DNA of 64,000 bases from Renibacterium sp043789415 (GCF_043789415.1 NZ_JBDLLW010000001.1:1922001-1986000), one strand, 5' to 3'. Numbered from the stretch's first letter, positions 33,932 to 42,655 are shown. The notes: a model not told the origin generated them from the letters alone. Numbers and translations are program-made.

Positions 33932-34360
33932 GTGTGGAGTACTGAGCATAGTGTGGAGACAGGGATCGGTCAGCGGGCTATTTGGGCAGCTTTGCGTGAT
34001 TTGCATAGTGGTGTGGCCTTAGGTCCGCATAGTGACCGTTTCGAACTGCAGGGCCCCTTCGCCGTTGGCACTGAGGTGTTAGTGACTCCTCAGGGTCAGG
34101 AAACGATGAGTTCCGTGATCGTTGAGTTGGAGGAAGAGAAGGTTTATGCCGATCGGACTGTCTTTGGTGAGCTTTCTCTTTTGTTCCGTCACACCTTGGA
34201 GGCTCTGTCTTCTGGTGGGACTAGGGTGACGCATCAACTGGTGATCGATGGTCCACAGGCTGAGATCGTTGGTCCTGAACTGGGTGAGCAGATCGCTGGA
34301 GACTTTCCGATAGCAATGGAGGAGCTGCTCAAAGCAGCTCAGGGTAGAGAAGCTAGATGA
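33932..34360 (+). CDS. SRPBCC superfamily protein
   Basis: 142 residues from GTG 33932, with AGGAG 8 bp before; the frame is open to 33896 but without a ribosome site. Typical hydrophobic-ligand-binding fold of Polyketide_cyc type: VWSTEHSVETGIGQRAIWAAL at the N-terminus (shown in part), ALRDL then ELQGPFAVGTEVLVTP and the helix at the end. Translationally coupled to the MarR gene (ATGA), so its ligand may be linked to the signal sensed by MarR. Confidence 0.8.
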   Translation: MWSTEHSVETGIGQRAIWAALRDLHSGVALGPHSDRFELQGPFAVGTEVLVTPQGQETMSSVIVELEEEKVYADRTVFGELSLLFRHTLEALSSGGTRVTHQLVIDGPQAEIVGPELGEQIAGDFPIAMEELLKAAQGREAR

Positions 34361-34833
34361 GCGGCTCGGAAAACTCTCTAGGAAGCTCTTTCCAGGACGC
34401 CGATCAGAGTACTGGGTTGTTGCTGTGGAAAGTGACGAATAAATGGCAGGCAGCACAACGAGCGGCGCTGGCTGATCTTGGGCTGACGCATGTTCAGTTC
34501 GTCCTGCTGGCCTCGGTGGTTTGGCTAGAGCCTCATGGTGTGATCACTCAACGCAAGTTGGCTGACCATGCCGATACTGACCCTATGATGACCTCGGAAG
34601 TGATCCGCACACTGGAGAAGAAGGGACTCGTCTCTCGTGTGGCACATCCCACGGATTCCCGGGCTAGATCGGTGAGCCCAACAGAGGCAGGTAGAGAACT
34701 AGCTCGCCAGGCCACAGCGGTTGTAGAAGCCGTTGACACTGAGTACTTTTCAGCATTACGGGACCAACGTAATGACTTCACGCAAATGCTAGTGAAACTA
34801 TCCACTCAATCCTCGTCCGCTCCCTGCGAGTAA
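34357..34833 (+). CDS. MarR family transcriptional regulator
   Basis: 158 residues. Winged helix (about 50-120) with KWQAAQRAALADLGLTHVQF, ITQRKLADHADTDPMMTSEV and RTLEKKGLVSRVAHPTDSRA, the MarR signature of a wHTH followed by the D-x-R-(A/G) wing. Coupled to the SRPBCC gene. It probably represses the operon through the palindrome 33890-33907. Its end lies at the boundary of the IS21 remnant on the other strand. Confidence 0.92.
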   Translation: MSGSENSLGSSFQDADQSTGLLLWKVTNKWQAAQRAALADLGLTHVQFVLLASVVWLEPHGVITQRKLADHADTDPMMTSEVIRTLEKKGLVSRVAHPTDSRARSVSPTEAGRELARQATAVVEAVDTEYFSALRDQRNDFTQMLVKLSTQSSSAPCE

Positions 34834-35330
34834 TTCCTTGATCTGTTGCTCCGAGTGCTGACGAGCCGATAGGAGTCAGTGGCTGTTTCGATGATCGCAG
34901 CACGCAGACGTGGATCAGTAAGCGGTTTCGTCCGCCACTGAACGCCTCATTGGAGGCGGCGGCAACGCAGGATTGCTCTTCTCTCTGAGAGGACTTGGAA
35001 GAGGGGGTAGTTCCCGAGCGCCGAGTTCGGGGTATCCGAGTCAGTCAATGCGGCGCAGCTCATCCCCTCTGTAGCGGGCGATGGTTTTCTCGAAGCTGAG
35101 ATCGTCCGCTGCTTCGAGAGTTCGTTAATGACCCCGGTGGCGTGGACGTATTTCACCCTGAAGCCTTTCTCCGCCGCAGCGGTACCCAAGCCGATGGTAG
35201 CTGTGATTTGTCGGTTCCTGAGTTTCCGATGGGGCATAGCGGGTTGCCGCTCCTCATCCGGTCGCCGCCGGCCAGAGTGTTGAACTCGGTTTGGTAGACA
35301 TGGTTTCTTAGTTTGATGATGCCGCCCTTG
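34815..35330 (-). pseudogene. Decayed IS21-family IstB ATPase gene
   Basis: Read on the minus strand, pieces of IstB appear in different frames: NPLCPIGNSGTDKSQL (a damaged Walker A; the normal form is GDSGTGKSH), then ITATIGLGTAAAEKGFRVKY, then EAADDLSFEKTIARY with a stop inside ELRRID-stop-LGYPELG (the normal form has DELGY), then LFQVLSER, and at the end TDPRLRAAIIETATDSYRLV, the IstB C-terminus. At least two frameshifts, a stop and a short internal deletion make it non-functional. No IstA or terminal inverted repeats were found. Confidence 0.82.
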
Positions 35331-35942
35331 CGGCGGTATGAGCGGTTTCGTCGTCGATCAAGTAGCGAACTGAATTGCAGCGACCGTCATTAGATGAATT
35401 GACCGATTTAGTTAAAGCATTGGAGTGAGTTTTCCAGCGAGCTATTTAGTGCAATCTTCAAGCTTTTATGATGCTCAAAGCTGGAAACTTCCGAAGGTGA
35501 GTGGGTGATTTTGTAGTGGGGAATTTTGCTGCGTGAATAAGGGTCTCAACGGGATTTCCGAAACCGCTCAAGCTGTGGAGTTGCTCGTTTGTTATCGTCT
35601 GACCGGATGAAATTGATTGCTTTCAATGAAGTCCAAATATTTCTATTTGGAAAATCTCACTTTTTTACATGACGCCATTAACCGTTTTAGTCCGCATGAT
35701 TTAGCCTATATGGCTTAGTGGGAATGTTTGAGATTATAGCTTTCACCTTGAGCTTCAGTTGAACTTATTGCTTGGTCGGTGTTTAGTGCGCCACAATGCC
35801 TGGTATAAAAGATGGCATGGAAAGCTATACAACTCTTCGCTGTGCTCGTAGAGTGAAGTTGCTTTGATTGTTTCCATAGATTTGTTCGGCTCTGTTCGAC
35901 ATCTCTCAGGGGGAGGAAACGCGGGGGGTCATAGGGGTTGTA
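35331..35942. other. AT-rich region upstream of the surface protein gene
   Basis: About 600 bp, clearly AT-richer than the core, without a supported gene. Contains TATAAA at 35804-35809 with weak -35 candidates, and a copy of TTTCCATA at 35871-35878 that recurs in the dyad further downstream. Probably the regulatory region of the LPNTG surface protein gene plus remains of the mobile element. Confidence 0.45.
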
Positions 35943-35968
35943 TTTCCATATGAATACCGTTATGGAAA
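35943..35968 (+). promoter_or_regulatory. Dyad TTTCCATA-N10-TATGGAAA
   Basis: Perfect inverted repeat TTTCCATA (35943-35950) and TATGGAAA (35961-35968) with a 10-bp spacer, 29 bp before the surface-protein start. A further half-site lies at 35871. It may bind a dimeric regulator; the spacing puts the half-sites about two helical turns apart centre to centre. Confidence 0.45.
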
Positions 35969-35997
35969 CTCTGTACCGAATTTAGGGATGCAAATCA

Positions 35998-38900
35998 ATG
36001 AAGAGATCCGCCTCACCTCCGGTGCCTTTGGCACGAATTAAACCTAGAAGCGCTCTAGGGCGCGCCCTCGCAAGCCTCGTTGTGGTTGCGGTCGTTGCAG
36101 TACCATTGGCTTCCACCGTAGAAGCCGCGCCAGCGGATAAATCTGAGGGCCAGGCGCAAGTATTGCGCAGTGAGCTTTTCGGCAGTATTCCCTTGGCGAA
36201 TCTTGGTTTCACCAATACTGGAAATGTTTCAGCGCCTGGGCCAAACTACAGTCCGTTGAACATTGGAGTTTTATCTAATGAAACGGTCAATCTAGGTAGT
36301 TTAACGCTGCCTGTTATTGGCGATGGCACGAATGGTGGATTGCTGAATCTGGGTGCTTTAGGTGCGCTCAGTAGCCACAGCTCGTCCCCTGATGTCATTA
36401 AGTCATCCGCGAGTTCTGGAGTTATTGGATCAGACGGATCGATTCAAGTTAGTCCGGGATCCGGGGTTGGAACCAATCCAGCTTATGCGGATCTGACCTC
36501 ATTATTCGGCCAGCTCGGTATTAGTGGACTCACTAATGAGATCCTGGACCAGGCGAGAGTTGAACTTGGAGCGCTGGCTTCGCAAGCTGCGCAAGACGGC
36601 GAAAACATCACCTCGAAGTATGTCTTCGCTGGACTCAAATTGAAGTTTCGCAGCCCTTTGGTGGCAAAGCTTTCAAGTGGTCTGACCAGCGCAATTAATA
36701 CAGCGATTCAGCCGGTAAATGACCTGGTTAAAACCGGGGGTTCGATTGATACCTTGCTGACCACGCTCAAGAATGCGCTCAACGTCAATATCCTGGCTGC
36801 TTCGGTCAAAGTCACTAATGCGACCGCCACTATTGATGGTCTCAATGCGGCGGCTCAGACCATCACTAATCAGCTCCTGCAAACTCCGATTCAGAATGTC
36901 AGCGGTTCTATTAAGATCAACCTTGCCGACGGCTCCGTTGAATTGGATCTGGCAAAGCTGCTCGCTGAAACCTCTGGTGGGGGCGATATCAACTCCTTGC
37001 CTCCGAATACTCAGGTTCTTTCGTCTGAGATGATTCAGGCCATCCTGACTGGCATCACTGATTCGATTAGTGGACTCACCACAAAAATCACCGATACCGT
37101 GACTCAGGTCCTGAACGATCTGAGCGTCAAGCTCAATGTCGGGCTTAATGCCTGCGTTGGCGTAGCACCGCTGGCTGTTTGCGCCGATGGTGGGGTTGAG
37201 GTCTCGGGCAAACTCTCGGACTTCGCTGGGACGAGTACCCCTCCGAAGCCTCCCGTGGTGAAGACAGTGCTTGCTGTTGCGGGACTTGATCTGGGATCTG
37301 CGATAAATCTCATTGTCACGCCCCTGGTTAACACTGCCATCACCGCGACGCTCGGCCCGGTCCTGAAGACCTTGATCACCACCGTGACCACGGGCCTCAC
37401 CCCGACCGTGAATGCTCTCACCGCTCCGTTGCTGGCTACTTTGAAGCCGATCTTTGATCAGGTTCTTGCGAAGTTGGTGCAACTGACCATCAATGAGCAA
37501 CCGACCAAGCTCAGCACTCGTGCTGTCGGCGTCGGGGATCTTGGAGCTGGTTCATTCACTGTTCGCGCGCTATCACTGACACTCTTGCCGAATGGCTTAG
37601 GGGATGGTGTTGGCAAGATCAGCCTGGCATCTTCAACCGTCCGTGCGGCGGAAGCAGACGCGAATGCCAATGCTTCCGCTTCTGCGGCAGCCTCAGCGAA
37701 CGCTGACTCGAACGCCAATGCAGCGGCTCAGGCCGCGGCTCAGGCGGCAGCTAATGCCGACGCTTCAACCGCCGCGAATGCGGCAGCGACGGCTAACGCG
37801 AATGCTGCCGCTGCTTCGGCGGCCAATGCCGATGCGACCGCCAATGCCTCTGCCGATGCCACGGCTGCGGCTAACGCTGCTGCGAATGCCGCAGCTCAGG
37901 CAGCGGCCAATTCAGCTGCTGATAGTGATGCGAATGCGGCAGCCTCGGCGGCAGCTAACGCCAATGCGAATGCTGCTGCTGCTTCGGCGGCCAATGCTGA
38001 TTCATCCACGGATGCCTCGGCTGCGGCGGCCGCAGATGCCAATGCGAATGCTGCTTCGGCGGCGAATGCGAATGCGAATGCGAACGCTAATGCGGCTGCG
38101 ACCGCGGACGCTGCTTCAGCGGCTAATGCGGATGCCAATGCGGCTGCGACGGCAGATGCTAATGCTGCGGCGAATGCGAATGCTTCGAGCGCTGCTAATG
38201 CGAATGCGAACGCTAATGCGGCTGCGACGGCGGACGCCGCCTCGGCGGCTAACGCTGATGCCTCGAGTGCCGCGAACGCAAACGCTAATGCTGCAGCGAC
38301 CGCGGACGCTGCTTCAGCGGCTAATGCGGATGCCAATGCGGCTGCGACGGCAGATGCTAATGCTGCGGCTAATGCGGATGCTTCGAGCGCTGCGGATGCG
38401 AATGCGAACGCTAATGCGGCTGCGACGGCGGACGCTGCTTCGGCGACTAACGCGGCCTCGGCGGCTAATGCTAATGCTGCTTCAGCGGCGAATGCGGATG
38501 CTTCGAGCGCTGCGAATGCGAATGCTAATGCGGCTGCTAACGCAAACGCCGCCTCGGCGGCCAATGCTAATGCCGCTTCTACGGCGAATGCTGCTTCTGC
38601 GGCTAACGCCAATGCTTCGGCACAGGCTGCGGCTGCTGCAAATGCGGCGAGCAACTCGAACGCTTCGAGTGCAGCTGATGCTTCGGCTTCAGCAAACGCG
38701 AATCAGAATGCAACGGCGAATGCCAATGCCTCGAGTGCCGCTTCGGCACAAGCCGCCGCAAACGCCGATGCGAATGCTAGCGCAGCCGCTTCAGCGAATG
38801 CTGCAGCTAATTCCTCGGCTTCGGCTAATACCGCGGCTGACAGTGGTTCGAATAGCAACGCGAATACGGCATCGGCTGCTAATGCGAATGCCGCTACTCA

Positions 38901-39039
38901 AGGTAGCGAGTTGCCCAATACAGGAGCCGATAACACCACGATGTTCCTGGTCCTGGGCGGTCTCGTGTTGTTGCTCGGAACTGGCTTGGTCGTCGTCGCC
39001 ATGGTTCGTAAGCGCCATAGCGAATCGTTGAGCGAGTAA
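35998..39039 (+). CDS. LPNTG cell-wall-anchored protein, choice-of-anchor G type, with Ala/Asn/Asp/Ser stalk
   Basis: 1013 residues. Signal peptide about 1-45 (SLVVVAVVAVPLASTVEA). Residues 50-545 have the layout of the choice-of-anchor G family: LFGSIPLANLGFTNTG, GVLSNETVNLGSL, then repeated VNALTAPLLATLKPIFDQVL-type helical segments. Residues about 549-969 are a low-complexity stalk of Ala with Asn, Asp, Ser and Thr (units like ANAAATADAASAANADA), encoded by GC-rich repeats including a 150-bp duplication. LPNTG (972-976), a hydrophobic span and RKRHSESLSE complete a sortase signal, so the protein is covalently linked to peptidoglycan and displayed. Function unknown; an adhesin or surface layer is possible. 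AT-rich upstream region. Confidence 0.82.
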   Translation: MKRSASPPVPLARIKPRSALGRALASLVVVAVVAVPLASTVEAAPADKSEGQAQVLRSELFGSIPLANLGFTNTGNVSAPGPNYSPLNIGVLSNETVNLGSLTLPVIGDGTNGGLLNLGALGALSSHSSSPDVIKSSASSGVIGSDGSIQVSPGSGVGTNPAYADLTSLFGQLGISGLTNEILDQARVELGALASQAAQDGENITSKYVFAGLKLKFRSPLVAKLSSGLTSAINTAIQPVNDLVKTGGSIDTLLTTLKNALNVNILAASVKVTNATATIDGLNAAAQTITNQLLQTPIQNVSGSIKINLADGSVELDLAKLLAETSGGGDINSLPPNTQVLSSEMIQAILTGITDSISGLTTKITDTVTQVLNDLSVKLNVGLNACVGVAPLAVCADGGVEVSGKLSDFAGTSTPPKPPVVKTVLAVAGLDLGSAINLIVTPLVNTAITATLGPVLKTLITTVTTGLTPTVNALTAPLLATLKPIFDQVLAKLVQLTINEQPTKLSTRAVGVGDLGAGSFTVRALSLTLLPNGLGDGVGKISLASSTVRAAEADANANASASAAASANADSNANAAAQAAAQAAANADASTAANAAATANANAAAASAANADATANASADATAAANAAANAAAQAAANSAADSDANAAASAAANANANAAAASAANADSSTDASAAAAADANANAASAANANANANANAAATADAASAANADANAAATADANAAANANASSAANANANANAAATADAASAANADASSAANANANAAATADAASAANADANAAATADANAAANADASSAADANANANAAATADAASATNAASAANANAASAANADASSAANANANAAANANAASAANANAASTANAASAANANASAQAAAAANAASNSNASSAADASASANANQNATANANASSAASAQAAANADANASAAASANAAANSSASANTAADSGSNSNANTASAANANAATQGSELPNTGADNTTMFLVLGGLVLLLGTGLVVVAMVRKRHSESLSE
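38101..38448 (+). repeat. Tandem 150-bp duplication, 198-bp offset, in the stalk
   Basis: The sequence starting at 38101 recurs at 38299 with an exact 198-bp (66-codon) shift and near identity for about 150 bp in each copy (38101-38250 and 38299-38448). Inside the Ala/Asn/Asp stalk, this keeps frame and changes stalk length. The copies differ only by a few substitutions, so the event is recent. Confidence 0.8.
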
Positions 39040-39106
39040 ATTTCTCAGCCTCAGAAGGCAAGAAATTCTCGCTGCACGTTATTCGAATAATCAAGTTATC
39101 TAAATG

Positions 39107-39158
39107 AGCAGGCTGTGTGCTGACCCTATTCCATGATCTGGTCAGCACACAGCCTGCT
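39107..39158 (+). terminator. 19-bp-stem hairpin between the surface protein gene and the DUF5819 operon
   Basis: A perfect 19-bp stem (39107-39125 with 39140-39158) encloses a 14-base loop. There is no T tract, and the ribosome site AGGGGTG of the next gene lies a few bases after it. It could terminate transcription or act as a processing or attenuation element between the two units. Confidence 0.7.
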
Positions 39159-39174
39159 GTAGGGGTGTGAAGAA

Positions 39175-39942
39175 TTGGTAGATCAAGACACAACCACGGC
39201 GAGAAAGACACGTAAGCCCTGGATCAAGGTCGCGATGTTCGTAGCTGTTTTACTCACTGTGTGGCATATAACCGCATCATTCTTATGGATAGCACCGCCC
39301 TCGCCGCTTCGCGGAGTCATTCCGGATAAGGTGCTCTCTGGGTACATGATTCCTTTTTTCGGTCAGTCCTGGAGCGTTTTCGCCCCCGAACCCATCAATG
39401 GAAATTTCACTCTGAAAGTGCGTGCGCAGACCAGGCAGGACGGCAAGGATCAGACGACCGATTGGGTCGACGCCACAGCCGTTGAAGTTTCTCTGATCAA
39501 GCACAATCTCTTCCCACCCCGAGCGGGAATCCAAGCCATGGAACTGGCTTCGGAATTCAAATCCAACTGGGACGCGCTCAGTGCTGACCACAAAGTCGTT
39601 GTCGGCCTGGGATATTACGTCGGCACCGACTGGCCCATTCGGTTGAACAAAAAATTGCAATCCTACGGAAACCCTCAAGCTGTTGCGGCTTACCTCGAGT
39701 CTGAGAACACGGTCATCAAATATTCCACACAAGTCGCCAAAGCCATCTGGGGTGACTCCGTAGTCCGAGTGCAGTTCCAGATCTATCGCCAGAATGTCGT
39801 GCCTTTCAAAGACCGTAAGACGCCCTCCCCGCAGCCACTGCAAATCGCTAATGTTGGCTGGCGCGGTTTAGAGATCGCACCGGGACAGTCAGATCAAGAC
39901 TTTGCCGATGTGTTTCGTAAACAATATGAAAAGATGCGCTGA
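39175..39942 (+). CDS. DUF5819 family membrane-anchored protein
   Basis: 255 residues from TTG 39175 (AGGGGTG about 8 bp upstream). One membrane segment about 17-38 (VAMFVAVLLTVWHITASFLW), then GQSWSVFAPEPINGNFTLKV and an extracellular domain, the DUF5819 layout. Function unknown, but members are usually found beside HTTM-domain genes as here. Coupled to the next gene (TGATG), so the pair is made together. Confidence 0.8.
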   Translation: MVDQDTTTARKTRKPWIKVAMFVAVLLTVWHITASFLWIAPPSPLRGVIPDKVLSGYMIPFFGQSWSVFAPEPINGNFTLKVRAQTRQDGKDQTTDWVDATAVEVSLIKHNLFPPRAGIQAMELASEFKSNWDALSADHKVVVGLGYYVGTDWPIRLNKKLQSYGNPQAVAAYLESENTVIKYSTQVAKAIWGDSVVRVQFQIYRQNVVPFKDRKTPSPQPLQIANVGWRGLEIAPGQSDQDFADVFRKQYEKMR

Positions 39943-41108
39943 TGACCCAGACTAAAGAGGAAGTCCTTCAACAGGACCTGCCAGAAGTGGCTGATTCACC
40001 GCGTCGAGAAGGCCTTTTCACGAGGTATCTCCGAGGTAGCTTCTCCTTGATCTTCAGTCTCTTCCGTCAGTTCATCGAGCTGATTTCAAAAGTTTTCCGG
40101 CAAGGTCTCGACTGGGCGGAAAGCTGGTTGCTTGACGGCAAGAAATCACTGTACGGCTTGGCGATGACTCGAATCGTCTTCGGCGTCACGGGTTTCGGGC
40201 TGCTGCTTTTCAACTTTTCCACCCGGCTGTATAGCTTTGGCCCCGGTTCTGCCTGGAATGGTGAGGCCGCTGCGGCGAAAAGTGATTTCCCGAAGATCTG
40301 GATCTTCGGGATCTTCCATGACGCAATGCTGAATGGTCCGGTCTACACCCTGTTGTACCTGTTGCTGATGGTGTTGGCCGTGCTTTTCACCCTGGGCTGG
40401 CGCTTCAGAATAGTGCTTCCGCTGTATTTCATCATGTGGGTGTCATTCATTGAGGCGAACGATATGGTCGGTGACCAGGGCGACAATATGTACCGCATTG
40501 CGCTTATCTTGTTGTTTTTCGCTGATCCGGCTGCCCGGATTTCTCTTGATGCCCGACGTCGGGCGAAGGCTGCATATACCTCTAGTTCTTCATGGATCCT
40601 CAGGAAGTGGCGGGGCCAGAATCTCGTCGACCCGCAACTGAGCTCATTGCTGCATAACCTGGCGTTGATAGCTTTGACCGCTCAGGTCTGCTTCGTCTAT
40701 GTTTCCGGGGCACTCTATAAGGCCGGCGGTGCGCCCTGGTCCGGTGGTTATGCGATCTACAATCCGCTGATGACGGATCGTTTCGGCACCTGGCCGGAAC
40801 TCAGCCAGCTCGTCACCTACTGGGCGCCCATGGTCACCCTGATCAGCTGGGGCTCGATCATTATGCAGATGTGCTTCCCGCTGATGCTTCTGACTCGTCC
40901 CACGCGAATCCTGGCGTTAATCGGAATCTTCTCGTTCCACGTCGGAATAGCGGTGCTGATGGGTCTTCCCTGGTTTTCCCTCACGATGATCGCCATCGAT
41001 TTCATCTTTATCCGAGACAGAACCTGGAAAGCCATCGGCGGGCGAATCAGAGAGACTTTCAAAGAATCTTTCCAGCGTGAGGCCTCCGCAGAAGCCAGTA
41101 AATCATGA
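39942..41108 (+). CDS. HTTM-domain membrane protein (vitamin K-dependent carboxylase-like)
   Basis: 388 residues with about eight membrane segments and a cytoplasmic N-terminus. The span near LAMTRIVFGVTGFGLLLF starts the HTTM domain, and a conserved block DNMYRIALILLFFADPAARISLDARRR follows (shown in part: DNMYRIALILLFF). HTTM proteins are relatives of vitamin K-dependent gamma-carboxylase but often lack its catalytic residues; the reaction here is unknown. Coupled to DUF5819 upstream and, by ATGA, to the oxidoreductase downstream. Confidence 0.84.
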   Translation: MTQTKEEVLQQDLPEVADSPRREGLFTRYLRGSFSLIFSLFRQFIELISKVFRQGLDWAESWLLDGKKSLYGLAMTRIVFGVTGFGLLLFNFSTRLYSFGPGSAWNGEAAAAKSDFPKIWIFGIFHDAMLNGPVYTLLYLLLMVLAVLFTLGWRFRIVLPLYFIMWVSFIEANDMVGDQGDNMYRIALILLFFADPAARISLDARRRAKAAYTSSSSWILRKWRGQNLVDPQLSSLLHNLALIALTAQVCFVYVSGALYKAGGAPWSGGYAIYNPLMTDRFGTWPELSQLVTYWAPMVTLISWGSIIMQMCFPLMLLTRPTRILALIGIFSFHVGIAVLMGLPWFSLTMIAIDFIFIRDRTWKAIGGRIRETFKESFQREASAEASKS

Positions 41109-42565
41109 CGGATGCTGTGGTGGTTGGTTCCGGGCCCAATGGTTTAGCGGCTGCGGTGGTGCTCGCTCGAGCTGGGTTGCGAGTCGATCTCTATGAGGCA
41201 AAGCAGACAGCAGGCGGTGGTACCCGAACCGAAGAACTCATTTTTCCCGGCCATTGGCACGATATCTGTTCCGCGGTTCATCCGATGGCCTTTGCCTCCC
41301 CGTTTTTCCAGCAGTTCGGCATCCGAGAGCGCCTGGAATGGTTTGTGCCCGAACTATCTTATGCACACCCGCTTGACGGCGGGATCGCCGGTCTGGCCTA
41401 TCGCGACCTGGAACGAACCGTCGATTCTCTAGGCGCCGATGGCCCCGCATATCGCCGGCTGATGAAGCCTTTGATCAAACATACGGACGCTATTCTGGCT
41501 GCCGCGCTGAACTCGATGAGTCCGCAGCGCCTTGCTCAAGTAGGGCCGATCGCTCTAGCTGGGGCGGCGCTTTGGCAGGGCACCGGGCTGTGGAATCTGG
41601 GCTTTCGCGGGCCGGTGGCTCCGGCATTGATCACCGGGGTGGCGGCTCACCCCGTGGGGCCGATGCCCACTCTGGCCAGCTCATTGGCTGGATTGCTGCT
41701 CGCGCACTTGGGGCACACCCAGGGGTGGCCCATCCCTCAGGGCGGCTCGGCCCAGATAGCGGCGGCGATGCTGACGGATTTCCAAGCGCATGGCGGTCAG
41801 CTTCATACCGGTCAGCAGATCACCGATCTGGCGGAGGTGGCCGGAGCAAAAGCTGTTCTGCTGGACACCTCAGCCAAGGCTCTCCTGTCGATCGCCGGGC
41901 ATCGCTTACCCGCTCGCTATATTTCGACCCTGGATAAATTCAGCTATAACAATGCTGCCTGCAAGGTCGACTTCATCCTGTCTGAACCAGTTCCTTGGCG
42001 AAACCCGGAAATCGCTCAAACTGCCACCGTCCATCTGGGCGGAACGAGAGCAGAAATCGCTCAGGCGGAAGCCGAAGTCGCGCGGAACCAGCATCCTGAA
42101 CGCCCCTATGTGCTGATATCGCAACCTAGCCAATTCGATGCCACCAGGGCTCCTTCAGGGCGCCACATCCTTTGGAGCTATTGTCATGTGCCCAGATATT
42201 CGACGATGGATATGACAGAAGCAATCACTGCCCAGATCGAAAGATTCGCTCCTGGCTTCAGGGATACCATCGTGGCTTCAAAAGTGACTACCGCGATGCA
42301 GCTGTCCGAATACAACCCAAACTATATCGGCGGGGATTTCGGCTCAGGAACCACCGGACTGCGGCAAGTACTCGCCAGGCCCGTGATCGGCAGCAAGCCC
42401 TGGAAAACGCCACTCGACGGCCTCTATCTCTGTTCTTCGTCAACGGCACCTGGGCCGGGAGTGCATGGGATGTCAGGTTTCAACGCGGCCAAGCTCGCTC
42501 TGAAAGAAGTGTTTCGGATAGAAACCCCGGAGCTTGCTCCTTCAAGGATGGAAAAACGGTGCTGA
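41105..42565 (+). CDS. NAD(P)/FAD-dependent oxidoreductase, phytoene desaturase-like
   Basis: 486 residues. N-terminal FAD motif VVVGSGPNGLAAAVVLARAG (1-25 region), the GGGTRTEELIFPGHWHDIC block and a C-terminal GLYLCSSSTAPGPGVHGMSG segment place it in the phytoene-desaturase/all-trans-retinol-saturase-like group that acts on isoprenoids or similar hydrophobic substrates. Coupled to the HTTM gene by ATGA. The three-gene unit suggests a membrane-lipid or quinone-linked oxidation next to an envelope protein, but no substrate can be deduced. Confidence 0.83.
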   Translation: MTDAVVVGSGPNGLAAAVVLARAGLRVDLYEAKQTAGGGTRTEELIFPGHWHDICSAVHPMAFASPFFQQFGIRERLEWFVPELSYAHPLDGGIAGLAYRDLERTVDSLGADGPAYRRLMKPLIKHTDAILAAALNSMSPQRLAQVGPIALAGAALWQGTGLWNLGFRGPVAPALITGVAAHPVGPMPTLASSLAGLLLAHLGHTQGWPIPQGGSAQIAAAMLTDFQAHGGQLHTGQQITDLAEVAGAKAVLLDTSAKALLSIAGHRLPARYISTLDKFSYNNAACKVDFILSEPVPWRNPEIAQTATVHLGGTRAEIAQAEAEVARNQHPERPYVLISQPSQFDATRAPSGRHILWSYCHVPRYSTMDMTEAITAQIERFAPGFRDTIVASKVTTAMQLSEYNPNYIGGDFGSGTTGLRQVLARPVIGSKPWKTPLDGLYLCSSSTAPGPGVHGMSGFNAAKLALKEVFRIETPELAPSRMEKRC

Positions 42566-42601
42566 GCGCTGCGTGCCGCGATGAGGCTGAAGGAGGAATC
42601 C

Positions 42602-42655
42602 ATGATTCTGGCGATCTGCTTCTTCATCATCTGTGCCTGGTTTAGCCGGTGGTGA
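42602..42655 (+). CDS. Candidate 17-residue membrane peptide
   Basis: ATG 42602 is preceded by AAGGAGG (42590-42596) at a 5-bp spacing, an ideal ribosome site for which no other gene is available. The peptide MILAICFFIICAWFSRW is hydrophobic with a cationic tail and ends at TGA 42653-42655. It lies 36 bp after the oxidoreductase and may belong to that operon. Short frames with a good site can arise by chance; expression is unproven. Confidence 0.5.
   Translation: MILAICFFIICAWFSRW

Noticed and set aside
37896..38654. Minus-strand frame of 252 codons, almost only Ala, Leu, Phe, Glu and Val
   Set aside because: Antisense of the same Ala/Asn/Asp repeat; no ribosome site or recognisable family.
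37604..39031. A second plus-strand frame of 475 codons rich in Met, Arg, Leu and Pro inside the stalk gene
   Set aside because: It is the shifted reading of GCN-AAY repeats. The composition is absurd for a protein, and the main frame has a signal peptide and a sorting signal.
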